Below the pieces are notes generated by a model. That model was not told the DNA's origin. It did not search any database and saw only the letters and a list, made by a program, of their open reading frames with translations. DNA of 64,000 bases from positions 1,228,001-1,292,000 of the forward strand of contig JBGVUE010000001.1 in assembly GCA_041861885.1 (NCBI GenBank), in the 5' to 3' direction. This document shows, one piece after another, positions 8,780 to 17,915 of this stretch; the stretch's first letter is position 1, and every line of letters starts with the position of its first letter. The position numbers and the translations under genes were made by a program. The DNA comes from Haloimpatiens sp. FM7315. GTDB lineage: Bacteria; Bacillota; Clostridia; Clostridiales; Clostridiaceae.

Positions 8780-9445
8780 TTAATGTTTTATAGAACAATT
8801 TCCACAATTTCCGTCACAACCTGCAAAGTTTTTTATTCTCTTGTTTTCTTTGTTTCTCTTAGCATTAAATAGATTTATAAGTGCCATTAGAATTCCAAGG
8901 GTAAAGAAAGCACCAGGAGCCAAAATCATTATTATAGCAGGTTGAAAAGATTGAGGCATAATAGTATATCCAAAAACATTACCAGTTCCTAAAAGTTCTC
9001 TAATTATACCGATTATAGTTAAGGAAATTGTAAAGCCTAATCCTTGTCCAAGTCCATCAAATATTGATATTACAGGACCGTTTTTAGAAGCAAAGGCTTC
9101 AGCTCTTCCAAGAATAACACAATTTACAACTATAAGAGGAATAAATAACCCTAAGGATTTGTATAAACTTGGCACATAACCCTGCATTATGAATTGAAGA
9201 AGGGTTACAAAGCCAGCAATAATTACTATAAAAGATGGAATACGGATTTCATTAGGAATAAACTTTCTTAAAAGAGAAATAACAAAGTTTGAGCCCATAA
9301 GTACAACAGTTGCAGCGATTCCCATACCTAAGCCGTTTTTAGCACTTGTTGTTACTGCTAGAGTAGGACACATGGCAAGTACTTGTACAAATATAACATT
9401 CTCATTTATAATACCATTTTTAAGTCTTTCAATGGGTGATACCAT
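8780..9445 (-). CDS. rnfE: Rnf electron transport complex subunit E
   Basis: 221 aa, six transmembrane segments, homologous to RnfA/NqrD (FVQVLAMCPTLAVTTSAKNG; FIPLIVVNCVILGRAEAFAS). The C terminus carries a cysteine cluster CDGNCGNC in the last 15 residues, which may bind metal; I do not know its role. Its ATG overlaps the stop of rnfG by one base (TAATG), indicating translational coupling. Confidence 0.95.
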   Translation of the reverse strand: MVSPIERLKNGIINENVIFVQVLAMCPTLAVTTSAKNGLGMGIAATVVLMGSNFVISLLRKFIPNEIRIPSFIVIIAGFVTLLQFIMQGYVPSLYKSLGLFIPLIVVNCVILGRAEAFASKNGPVISIFDGLGQGLGFTISLTIIGIIRELLGTGNVFGYTIMPQSFQPAIIMILAPGAFFTLGILMALINLFNAKRNKENKRIKNFAGCDGNCGNCSIKH

Positions 9446-10020
9446 TAGTTATTTCCTCCTTTCAAATTGTCCTTATAATATTGAACTGCTTCATTAACAC
9501 CATGAGTGACAGCTTTTGAAGTAATTGTAGCACCAGTTATGGCCTGTATTTCATTTTCATTTGAAGGTTTGGTTTTAACTACATTTAAATCTTTTTTTAT
9601 ACTTTTACTTTTGTATTGTCCGTAAAATGATGGGTTTTCAGAGTTAGCACCAAGACCTGGAGTTTCAGATTGAGAGAGTATTTTTATACCTTCTATTTCA
9701 TCTTTAGCTGATATACCTACCATAATTTCTATATTTCCACCATAACCTTTAGAGGTTAGTTTAATTGTATATCCAATAGTTTCGCTACCCTTTTTTGCTG
9801 CATTTACCTCTGTTACATTGCCTTTTAATTTAGTATTTATTTTTTCAAAAGTATCTGCTTTTGTAATAATTTCTTTCATAGCATCGTTGTTTGTTTTTAT
9901 CATTTGGGCTTGTATTGGTCCTTTTGTAACGGTGTAAATTGTTCCAAGAATTAATCCAGTTAAAGCGGTTATTATTAGAAGAACAAAACCTAATTTAAAA
10001 GAATTTATTTTCTTATCCAA
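9445..10020 (-). CDS. rnfG: Rnf electron transport complex subunit G (flavinylated)
   Basis: 191 aa. One N-terminal transmembrane helix (about 9-31) and an extracytoplasmic FMN-binding domain. The ApbE target motif appears as TGATIT at 162-167, where the last threonine (about T167) is the expected covalent FMN site. Ends by overlapping rnfE; starts 5 bases after the stop of rnfD, so translation is coupled. Confidence 0.95.
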   Translation of the reverse strand: MDKKINSFKLGFVLLIITALTGLILGTIYTVTKGPIQAQMIKTNNDAMKEIITKADTFEKINTKLKGNVTEVNAAKKGSETIGYTIKLTSKGYGGNIEIMVGISAKDEIEGIKILSQSETPGLGANSENPSFYGQYKSKSIKKDLNVVKTKPSNENEIQAITGATITSKAVTHGVNEAVQYYKDNLKGGNN

Positions 10021-10025
10021 TTATT

Positions 10026-10955
10026 TCACCTCCCCAAATTTTTTGGAATTGTAAATTTATCTATAATTGGAACAATTAAATTCATTATAAGTATTGAGTA
10101 AGATACTCCTTCAGGATAAGCACCACTGAATATACGTATAATAGAAGTTAATAGACCACATCCAATTGCAAAAATAATCTGACCTTTTTTTGTCATAGGG
10201 CTAGTACTATAATCTGTAGCCATAAAGATAGCTCCAAGCATTAAACCACCAGTAAATATTTCATAAATTCCATTTCCATTCATAAAAGAAGTTCTTCCAA
10301 TTATAGTAGTAAGTAATGCTACAGTTCCTATATAAAATACAGGTATATGAAAGGAAATAACTCTTTTGTATAAAAGATATAAAAAACCAATAAGTAAAGC
10401 AAGGGCTGATGTTTCACCAATACATCCACCTACATTACCTATAAATACATTGAATATTGAAGGTAAATTTCCATGGCCACTTTTTAAGATAGCAAGTGGA
10501 GTTGCAGAAGTTTGTCCATCTAATGTCCAAGTAGTCATAGCCACTGGCCAAGATGCTAAAAGAACAGCTCTTCCTGCTAACGCCGGGTTTATAAAATTCT
10601 GCCCTATGCCTCCAAATAGTTGTTTTACTATAATTATTGCAAACATATTACCGATGACAACCATCCATAGTGGAATAGTTGGGGGTACATTAAAGGCTAA
10701 AAGTAAACCGGTAATTACTGCACTTAAGTCTTTTATTGTAACTTTTTGATGAGTTAATTTTTGCCAAAGAGCTTCTGAAGCCATAGCTGAAATTATAGAA
10801 GTTAGTATAACTAAAGCTGCTCTAAATTTAAAGAAGTAAATACCCGCTAATGTAGCAGGAATTAAAGCGATTACGACATCTCTCATAATACTATGAACTG
10901 TGGTATTATCTCTAATATGAGGAGATGAGGATAAAGTTAAAATTGGATTGTTCAT
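10026..10955 (-). CDS. rnfD: Rnf electron transport complex subunit D (flavinylated)
   Basis: 309 aa with about nine to ten hydrophobic segments. The NqrB/RnfD FMN motif reads DGQTSATPLA with the likely FMN-carrying threonine near residue 152. GGIGQNFINPALAGRA is the family signature. Membrane subunit of the ion-pumping ferredoxin:NAD+ oxidoreductase. Confidence 0.95.
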   Translation of the reverse strand: MNNPILTLSSSPHIRDNTTVHSIMRDVVIALIPATLAGIYFFKFRAALVILTSIISAMASEALWQKLTHQKVTIKDLSAVITGLLLAFNVPPTIPLWMVVIGNMFAIIIVKQLFGGIGQNFINPALAGRAVLLASWPVAMTTWTLDGQTSATPLAILKSGHGNLPSIFNVFIGNVGGCIGETSALALLIGFLYLLYKRVISFHIPVFYIGTVALLTTIIGRTSFMNGNGIYEIFTGGLMLGAIFMATDYSTSPMTKKGQIIFAIGCGLLTSIIRIFSGAYPEGVSYSILIMNLIVPIIDKFTIPKNLGR

Positions 10956-10971
10956 TTATGTCACCTCTTAT

Positions 10972-12300
10972 CTATTTTTTCTTTTTATTACTGATAACTG
11001 TACGTTTGCCTACTCTTATAGATTGTACTAAATGATTTTTTGCAGGACACACGTAGGTGCAACATCCACATTCTATACAATCAAGTCCATTTAGTTTTTC
11101 AAATGCATCAAATTCATGTCTTTCACTTAAAGAATGAAGTTTACCTGGTAATAAATTCATAGGGCAAGCATCTATACATTTTCCACAGCGAATACAGCTG
11201 GTTACATCTGGTAAAACTGCTTGGGATTTAGTAAGACATAAAATTCCAGAAGTTCCTTTCGTTACTGGTATATCTAGTGTGCTTAAGGTCATGCCCATCA
11301 TAGGTCCACCAGAAATTATTTTAACTGGATCTTCTTTAAAACCACCACAAGCATCTATTAATTCTCTAACAGAAGTACCTAGTTTTACTCTTAGATTTTT
11401 AGGGCTTTTAATTGCTTCTCCAGTAACTGTGACTATTCTCTCAGTTAAGGCTTTTCCATGAACTACAGATTTGTATATTTCATATACAGTACCAATGTTT
11501 TGAACAATACAACCTACATCAGCAGGAAGCTTTCCTGAAGGAACTTCTCTATGTGTTATAGAATATATTAATTGTTTTTCAGCTCCTTGAGGGTATTTTG
11601 TTTTTAATGTTTTTACGGCAATATTGCTATTTCCATATTTATTAACTGTATCTTCCATTATAGAAATGGCTTCAGGCTTATTGTTTTCTATGCCGATATA
11701 TCCTTTAGCATTTGGATACATTTTTAAAATAATATCTAAACCTTGTACAATTTTTAAAGCTGCTTCTATCATTAATCTATAATCGCAAGTTAAATAAGGT
11801 TCACATTCTGCACCATTTACTATTATAGTATCTATAACTTTGTCAGAAGGTGGATTTAATTTAACATGAGTTGGGAAACAAGCTCCACCCATACCAACTA
11901 TTCCTGCATCTTGAATAATTGCTAGTATTTCTGTTTTTGATAAACTCTTATAGTCTCTAGGAACTTCTAAAGTGGAAGAACTTTCATATTTCATATCGTT
12001 TTCAATTATAATTGATGGTACTTTTGTTCCAGAGGCTGTCATAACTGGAGTAATACTTTTTACAGTTCCGGATACGCTGCTGTAAATGCAGGATAAGCCA
12101 AAGCCTTTTGCTTCTGCAATTTTTTGATTGACTAAAACACCATCGCCTTTTTTTACTATAGGTTCGCAAGGTGCACCTATATGTTGAGACATGGGGAATA
12201 CGAGATCACCTTTTGGTAAATAATCTTCTATAGCTTTATCTTGGCTAAGTTTTTTACCATGAGGTGGGTGAACACCGTGTTTAAATGTTAATAAACTCAT
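10972..12300 (-). CDS. rnfC: Rnf electron transport complex subunit C (NADH/Fe-S subunit)
   Basis: 442 aa soluble subunit that binds NAD(H), FMN and two 4Fe-4S clusters. Seen: N-terminal HGVHPPHGK, the glycine-rich GMGGACFPTHVK near 135-147, the GAECEPYLTCD segment, and two cluster motifs CIRCGKCIDACPMNLLP and CIECGCCTYVCP near the C terminus. First gene of rnfCDGEAB; AAAGGAAG precedes its ATG. The whole complex couples ferredoxin oxidation to Na+ or H+ export and NAD+ reduction (family knowledge). Confidence 0.96.
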   Translation of the reverse strand: MSLLTFKHGVHPPHGKKLSQDKAIEDYLPKGDLVFPMSQHIGAPCEPIVKKGDGVLVNQKIAEAKGFGLSCIYSSVSGTVKSITPVMTASGTKVPSIIIENDMKYESSSTLEVPRDYKSLSKTEILAIIQDAGIVGMGGACFPTHVKLNPPSDKVIDTIIVNGAECEPYLTCDYRLMIEAALKIVQGLDIILKMYPNAKGYIGIENNKPEAISIMEDTVNKYGNSNIAVKTLKTKYPQGAEKQLIYSITHREVPSGKLPADVGCIVQNIGTVYEIYKSVVHGKALTERIVTVTGEAIKSPKNLRVKLGTSVRELIDACGGFKEDPVKIISGGPMMGMTLSTLDIPVTKGTSGILCLTKSQAVLPDVTSCIRCGKCIDACPMNLLPGKLHSLSERHEFDAFEKLNGLDCIECGCCTYVCPAKNHLVQSIRVGKRTVISNKKKK

Positions 12301-12334
12301 AGCTATACTTCCTTTCTATTAAATATATAATAAT

Positions 12335-12363
12335 ATTATAATACACAATAAAATATCTATTAA
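12335..12363 (-). promoter_or_regulatory. candidate promoter of the rnf operon
   Basis: On the minus strand TTAATA (12363-12358), 17 bases, TATAAT (12340-12335), about 35 bases upstream of the rnfC start. The -35 is weak and the region is very AT-rich. Confidence 0.4.
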
Positions 12364-12948
12364 TACAGTATAAACTAATTAATAGTTTTTTTCCATAAGT
12401 TTATAACCCTAATTCGAAGTAATAATTTTACATATAAGCTTTTTTTATTAAAATTTTATATAAAAAGTTTTTTAAATAAAATTTTAAATGTTAAAAATAA
12501 ATCAATAATTTGTAGTAATTTATAAAATAACGGTATATACTGTATGTTACAAAAGAAAAAAGAATATTTAAAGGTTTATTTACGAGTGAAGTTTGCTAAG
12601 TTTCTTAAAGTTTTATCTATATTCATATTTAAAAAGATTTAGAGTTTATATAGTTAATTATTTTACAAAAAATAATAGAAAAGTTTCAAAAATAATAGAA
12701 AAATAAAATTATTATTTTAATTATAAATAGATGCTATTTAAAAAATCAATAGAATAAAAGAGTAAAAAAATATATATTATTTATATAATTCAAATTCATG
12801 TTATAAATTTTGTGGAAAAATTATATAAATTGCAAGTAAAGAACTGCAACTAAAATTAAGATTTTTTGTGAGAATATAATTAATATAGTTATTTTAGATG
12901 TTAATGAATAAAAACGGCTGTATTAGTAAATTTGTTGGAGGTGTACTT
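12364..12948. other. AT-rich intergenic region between rnfC and msrA
   Basis: About 585 bases separating divergent transcription units. No ORF with a ribosome binding site, no terminator-like hairpin and no RNA motif that I recognise. It must hold the msrA promoter; several AT-rich candidates exist and none stands out. The in-frame ATG at 12898 falls here but lacks a ribosome binding site. Confidence 0.5.
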
Positions 12949-13476
12949 GTGTGTAATAATTTTAAAAGTGTTACTGTAGCTGGTGGATGTTTTTGGTGTA
13001 TGGTTGATTGTTTTTATCTATTAGAAGGTGTAAAAGATGTAATTGTTGGATATGCAGGCGGAAGCAAAATAAATCCAACTTATGCTGAAGTAAAGTCTCA
13101 AACTACTGGTTATTACGAAGTTGCAAAGGTTATCTATGACGAAAGGCTTACTTCCTATGAAGAGGTCCTAGAAATGTTTTGGAGACAAATTAATCCAACA
13201 GATGAAGGGGGACAATTTCAAGATAGGGGAAGTTCTTATAGAACAGCTATTTTTTATGAAAACGAAGAAGATAGGGTAAAAGCCCTAGAATCAAAGAAGA
13301 GGCTAGAAGAGTTAAATAAATTCAATAAACCCATTGTTACTAAAATACTGCCTCTTAAGAATTTTTATAAAGCTGAAGAATATCATCAAAATTTTTCAAA
13401 GAAAAATCCTGAGGAATACAAAGAGGATAGAAAAAAATCCGGGAGAGATGAATTCTTAAAAGACAATTGGAAATAA
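12949..13476 (+). CDS. msrA: peptide-methionine (S)-S-oxide reductase MsrA
   Basis: Repairs oxidised methionine (S-epimer) with thioredoxin-type electrons. The catalytic motif GGCFWC lies near the N terminus, followed by GVKDVIVGYAGG, NPTYAEVKSQTTGYYE and NPTDEGGQFQDRGSSYRTAIF, all standard MsrA. I choose GTG at 12949 because GGAGGTG (12937-12943) sits five bases upstream; an in-frame ATG at 12898 would add 17 residues but has no ribosome binding site. Length 175 aa; no MsrB domain fused. Confidence 0.93.
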   Translation: MCNNFKSVTVAGGCFWCMVDCFYLLEGVKDVIVGYAGGSKINPTYAEVKSQTTGYYEVAKVIYDERLTSYEEVLEMFWRQINPTDEGGQFQDRGSSYRTAIFYENEEDRVKALESKKRLEELNKFNKPIVTKILPLKNFYKAEEYHQNFSKKNPEEYKEDRKKSGRDEFLKDNWK

Positions 13477-13489
13477 TGTTAAAAGTGAT

Positions 13490-13537
13490 TACTGCAACAA
13501 TATATGTTGAAAAATTATATATTATTGCAGTATTTTT
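13490..13537. terminator. bidirectional terminator between msrA and the AI-2E family gene
   Basis: Inverted repeat around TACTGCAA(CAATATAT) and (ATATATTA)TTGCAGTA followed by TTTTT. Lies between convergent genes. Confidence 0.75.
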
Positions 13538-13544
13538 ATAGCAA

Positions 13545-14594
13545 TTAATCTTCTTCATAAAATTCAGTAAATACAATTTTTAAAACTGAATAAACTGGAA
13601 CAATTACAAAAGCACCTAAAGGACCAAAAATTCCAGCTGCTGTAATTACTAAAAATATATCTGTTATTGGATGTATTTTCATAGCCTTTGACATTACTAA
13701 GGGAACTACTACCCTTCCTTTTAAAGTTTGAGCTATTATAAATAAAAGTGATAACTTTGCAACCATTTTAAATCCCATGCTTAAAGCTATGATATATGGA
13801 ATTATCATAGAAATAAAAAAGCCCACAAAAGGTATAAAAGCTAATATGAAAGTTATTGAAGCAAGTATTAAACCAGTAGGCATACCGATTATTAGATAGC
13901 CTACAAATAGCATAGATGATAAAGAAAAAGCCACTTTGGCTTGCCCAATCACGTAATTTGAAAGTACATAATCAGATTTATCAATAACCTTTTGTAATTT
14001 ATCTTTGTATTTGGCATTATATTTTTTAGGGATTAGGTTTACTATGCTTTTAGTAAGTTTATCTTTATCTTTTAAAAGATAAAATACAATAATGATGATA
14101 AGAAGTATATCTGAAAACAATCCCATCAAATGATTTACGGTTTTAATTGCTTTTTTAGATAGTGCAACATAGTTTTTAATTCCAGAAAAGAACTTATCTA
14201 AAAGCAATTTTTCATCTATAAACTCAAATATTCTTCCTTGTAATAAAGAAGAATATTTGCTTCCTTCTTTTATAGTATTAAGTTTAGTGATTAGCTGGTT
14301 TACTTGTTCAATAAAATAATAAGAGAGTCCCTCTATAAAACCCAATACAATAATAGTAGCTATAATAAGTGTAAGGGCGGAGGAAAAATTCTTTTTTAAT
14401 CCCTTCTTTTGAAATATGTTATTTAAGGGCTTTAATAAATAATAAACAAATATAGAGATAAAAATAGGAACAATTACTAGATTATGAATTGAGGAATAAG
14501 CTTTTTTTACAATGGAAAAGTCAATTAAAAAATGACAAGCTAGTAAAAATAAGTTTATAGTAATAAGTGGAACAATGTACTTATTTAATTTCAC
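13545..14594 (-). CDS. AI-2E family transporter (YtvI/PerM-like)
   Basis: 349 aa, about seven to eight hydrophobic segments with a central soluble stretch (about 90-160). Conserved family stretches are SNYVIGQAKVAF, IPFVGFFISMI and ITDIFLVITAAGIFGPLGAFV. The family includes exporters of autoinducer-2 and Na+/H+ antiporters, so the substrate cannot be told. GTG start at 14594 follows AAAGGTGG. Monocistronic. Confidence 0.85.
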   Translation of the reverse strand: MKLNKYIVPLITINLFLLACHFLIDFSIVKKAYSSIHNLVIVPIFISIFVYYLLKPLNNIFQKKGLKKNFSSALTLIIATIIVLGFIEGLSYYFIEQVNQLITKLNTIKEGSKYSSLLQGRIFEFIDEKLLLDKFFSGIKNYVALSKKAIKTVNHLMGLFSDILLIIIIVFYLLKDKDKLTKSIVNLIPKKYNAKYKDKLQKVIDKSDYVLSNYVIGQAKVAFSLSSMLFVGYLIIGMPTGLILASITFILAFIPFVGFFISMIIPYIIALSMGFKMVAKLSLLFIIAQTLKGRVVVPLVMSKAMKIHPITDIFLVITAAGIFGPLGAFVIVPVYSVLKIVFTEFYEED

Positions 14595-14861
14595 TTAAAT
14601 ACCACCTTTCCTTTAGTCTAATTGTATTTTGCCCATAGAATACAATTTTAGTAGAAAAATTTAAAATTTATATTTAAAAATTTATATTTAAAAAATTTTT
14701 AAGTATAAACTTTTGTTGAATTTCAATAAAATGTCTTATTGTGCTATAATCATACTATAATTGAAAAAATAATTATTTATTCATAAAAAGTACTTGTTAA
14801 GTAAAAAATATAGTATTAGTGATTTTACAACCCAAAATAACAGATCTAGGAGGTAAGAAAA

Positions 14862-15877
14862 TTGAAGAAGTTAACAGCACTATTTTTGTCTATGATATTA
14901 TGTTTTTCATCACTTTTTATATTAGGCTGTGGTGATGGTAAAACCTCTAACAAAGACATAAATAACAAAGAAGAAAAAAAGAAAGTATATCTAATAATGA
15001 CAAGTTTAAGATAGGAGCACTAAAAGGACCTACTGGCATTGGAATGGCTAAATTAATGGAAGATTCAAAGGAAAAATATGAGTTTTCTTTATATGATTCA
15101 CCAGATCAAGTGGTTTCAAAAATTGTAAATGGAGAACTTGACGGTGCAGCTGTGCCTTCAAATTTAGCATCGATTTTATATAATAAGACTAAGGGAAAAA
15201 TACAAGTAGCGGCTATAAATACTTTAGGAATCTTATATGTTGTGGAAAATGGAAATAGTATTAAAAGTATAAAAGATTTAAAGGGTAAAACCATCTATTC
15301 TTCTGGAAAAGGAGCTACACCAGAGTTTGTTCTTAATTACATACTAAAGGAAAATGGATTAGAGCCAAATAAAGATGTGTTTATAGAATACAAAATGCAG
15401 CATAGTGATTTGGCAGCTGCTGTGGCTTCTAAAAAAGTAGATATAGCTCTACTACCAGAACCTTTTATTACATCTGTAAAGATGAAAGACAAGGATTTAA
15501 AAGTTTCTTTAAACTTAACAGAGGAATGGAATAAGGTAGCTAAAGATGGAAAATTAGTTATGGGAGTAATGATTTTTAATAAAGACGTTATTGAAAAAAA
15601 CAAAGAGGGTATTGATAAATTTTTAGATGAATATAAATCTTCAGTTGATTATGTAAATCAAAATCCAAAAGAAGCTTCTACAATTGTTGAAAAGCAAGGT
15701 ATAGTTCCAAAGGCTAAATTGGCTGAGATGGCTATTCCAAAATGTAATATTGTAATGGTTAGGGGAAAAGAACTTAAAAACTACTTAGATGGTTTTCTTA
15801 AGGTTTTATTCCAAAGCAGTCCTAAATCAGTTGGAGGAAAATTACCAGATGAAAACTTCTATTATGAAGCTAATTAA
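14862..15877 (+). CDS. ABC transporter substrate-binding lipoprotein (NMT1/SsuA/ThiY-like), one frame break
   Basis: Read as one 338-aa gene. TTG at 14862 follows AGGAGGTAAGAAAA; the signal peptide ends FILGCG, a lipobox whose Cys would be lipidated. The frame shifts by -1 in the 7-A run 14974-14980; adding one A joins KEEKKESISNNDKFKIGALK to the mature domain, which contains GPTGIGMAKLM, IVNGELDGAAVPSN and KGKTIYSSGKGATP. This is the periplasmic-binding family for nitrate, sulfonates, taurine or thiamine precursors. Substrate not determinable. The permease and ATPase follow directly. Confidence 0.85.
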
Positions 15878-16715
15878 AAAAATCGCTATAATTTCAATAT
15901 GGATAGTAATTTGGGAGCTATGCTCCCTTTTTATAAATAATAATATATTACTTCCAAGCCCTTTAAAGGTTTTATTAAAGATATTAGAACTTTTACCTTT
16001 AAAATATTTTTGGCAAAGCGTTTTTAACACCCTAATGAGGGTAATAATATCTCTTGTAATATCAGTTATTTCAGGAATTATACTAGGAGTAATTTCGGGA
16101 ATATTTTTTATTTTCGAGGAATTTTTGCAGCCTTTTTTAGCTGCTATAAAATCTATTCCAGTTATGTCAATTATAATAATAGCCTTAGTATGGTTTAAGT
16201 CAGAGAATGTTGTTATATTTACGGCAATTCTAATGTGCTTTCCTATAATTTATACAAATACCTTGGAAGGCATTAAATCAGTTGATCCTAACATTTTGGA
16301 GATGTCAAAACTATATAGGGTTAAAAAAATATTTGTTTTGAAAGATATATATATTCCCTCAATTAGAAATTACATTATCTCTGGTTTATTAATGTGCTTG
16401 GGACTTGGCTTTAAAGTTGCAGTAGCTTCAGAAGTTTTAAGTACTCCTAAATATTCGGTAGGTCTTAATTTATTAAATTCTAAGGTTATGCTAGATACAG
16501 AGGATCTTTTTGCCTGGACTATTGTAGTTGTCATAATGAGTTTGTTACTTGAAAATTTCTTCATATTATTTTTGAAATTCAGGGAAAAAGGATTTAGTGA
16601 AAGAAATAACAGAAGTAAAAAAAGTTATGAAAAATTGTTTAAAGAAGAGGATAATGATGTTTATCTAAAAAAACAAAAGTTAATTGTAATGAAGAAAAAT
16701 GTGGAATTATCTTAG
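15849..16715 (+). CDS. ABC transporter permease (SsuC/TauC/ThiX-like)
   Basis: Six-helix BPD_transp_1 permease; the EAA-type loop reads EMSKLYRVKKIFVLKDIYIPS. ATG 15849 has GGAGG at 15833-15837 and overlaps the preceding gene's end, so translation is coupled. About 288 aa as assembled, longer than the usual ~250 because of a charged tail (KEEDNDVYLKKQKL...). The reading frame runs into the start of the next gene with no stop, so the true 3' end is uncertain: either the permease and ATPase are fused or bases are missing here. Confidence 0.85.
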   Translation: MKTSIMKLIKKIAIISIWIVIWELCSLFINNNILLPSPLKVLLKILELLPLKYFWQSVFNTLMRVIISLVISVISGIILGVISGIFFIFEEFLQPFLAAIKSIPVMSIIIIALVWFKSENVVIFTAILMCFPIIYTNTLEGIKSVDPNILEMSKLYRVKKIFVLKDIYIPSIRNYIISGLLMCLGLGFKVAVASEVLSTPKYSVGLNLLNSKVMLDTEDLFAWTIVVVIMSLLLENFFILFLKFREKGFSERNNRSKKSYEKLFKEEDNDVYLKKQKLIVMKKNVELS

Positions 16716-17299
16716 AAAACCTATGTAAGGCTTACAATGATACAAAAGTATTAAAAGATATTAATTATAAATTTTATAATAATAAAATCACAGCTATATT
16801 AGGTCCTTCTGGCTGTGGTAAAACCACTTTGTTAAATATAATAAGTGGCTTAGAAAAAGCAACTAGTGGAAAAATCACAGTAAATACAAGGAATATATCT
16901 TATATGTTTCAAGAAGATAGATTAATACCTTGGCTTTCAGTTTATGAAAATGTAGCTTTTGTGCTTAAATCAAATTATAAAAAGCCAAAGATAAATGGAC
17001 TAGTAAGAAAATATTTAGAATTGGTTGATTTAAAAGAATATGCCTATGAAACAATAGATAAACTAAGCGGTGGAATGAAAAGAAGGGTATCTATGGCAAG
17101 GGCCTTGGCTTATGATAGTGAACTTCTACTTTTAGATGAGCCCTTCAAAGGTATGGATGATGAATTGAAAATGAATATAATAAGTAAATTCTTAAGTAAA
17201 TGGAAGGATAATAAAAATACTGTAATATTTGTAACTCATGATGAAAAAGAAGTGAAAGAATTAGCCCAGGTAACCTTTAGATTGGCAAAATGTAAATAA
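16689..17299 (+). CDS. ABC transporter ATP-binding protein (SsuB/TauB/ThiZ-like), start disrupted
   Basis: ATPase with Walker A GPSGCGKTT (about 16800-16828), Q loop MFQEDRLIPW, signature LSGGMKRR, Walker B LLLLDEPF and H loop VTHDEKE. No ATG, GTG or TTG exists in its frame before Walker A. An ATG at 16689 would serve if one A is added to the 5-A run 16695-16699, giving MKKKCGIILENLCKAY. That ATG is in the permease frame, so a permease-ATPase fusion is also possible. Completes the three-gene importer. Confidence 0.8.
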
Positions 17300-17389
17300 A
17301 AATACTAATTTTTAAAATTATATTATAACAGAAGTTTAGCACTTAAAATTTTTTTAGGGCGATAGCCCGTTGATATTATAACAATATAC

Positions 17390-17418
17390 TTGACAATGGA
17401 TTTAAATAGTATTAAAAT
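17390..17418 (+). promoter_or_regulatory. promoter of the tyrS T-box transcript
   Basis: TTGACA at 17390-17395, 17-base spacer, TAAAAT at 17413-17418. Near-consensus and immediately upstream of the T-box leader. Confidence 0.8.
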
Positions 17419-17429
17419 TAGACAAAACT

Positions 17430-17731
17430 TATATAAAAATGCTGTGATAAGAAAAAGTAGATTTATTCTGATTTTAAAGAGAGTCTCTGGTTGGTGGAAA
17501 GAGATAAAAAAGGTTAAGTTGAATACCTCTTTGAGCATTGCACTGAAGCCTTTATGGTAGTAGGATGCAACGGGTTTCTGCCGTTAAAAAAGATAGAGTA
17601 TCATGGATAAAAGTTCATTGTACTTGAAAAGATTAATATCGCAAGGTGTTAATGAATTAAGGTGGTACCGCGGGAAAGCGTTATATATAATTCTCGTCCT
17701 TATTGTGTAAACAGTAAGGACGAGAATTTTT
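17430..17731 (+). promoter_or_regulatory. T-box leader, tyrosine specifier, with terminator
   Basis: Stem I region carries the specifier as GAA-TAC at 17521-17526; TAC is a tyrosine codon. The T-box sequence AATTAAGGTGGTACCGCG is at 17655-17672, with TGGT to pair the tRNA ACCA end. The terminator is a perfect 13-bp stem ATTCTCGTCCTTA (17690-17702) / TAAGGACGAGAAT (17715-17727) plus T run. Uncharged tRNA-Tyr would favour the antiterminator and allow tyrS transcription. Exact 5' limit estimated. Confidence 0.93.
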
Positions 17732-17915
17732 GTATTATAAATAAAAAATAATTAAATGCAAAGTATAAAGGAATTTTAATGTCTGTAGCCTAGGAATAGA
17801 TTTAAAATATCCTTAATAGCTTAGTTTTTAAAAATTTTATAGAAAAAATATATAAAATAAGTAAAATTAAGTTTTTACTACAATATACATAATATATTAA
17901 GGAGTGATAGTTATT

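Noticed and set aside
17357..17368. GGGCGATAGCCC hairpin after the ABC importer as a terminator
   Set aside because: Only a 4-bp stem and no T run on the plus strand after it.
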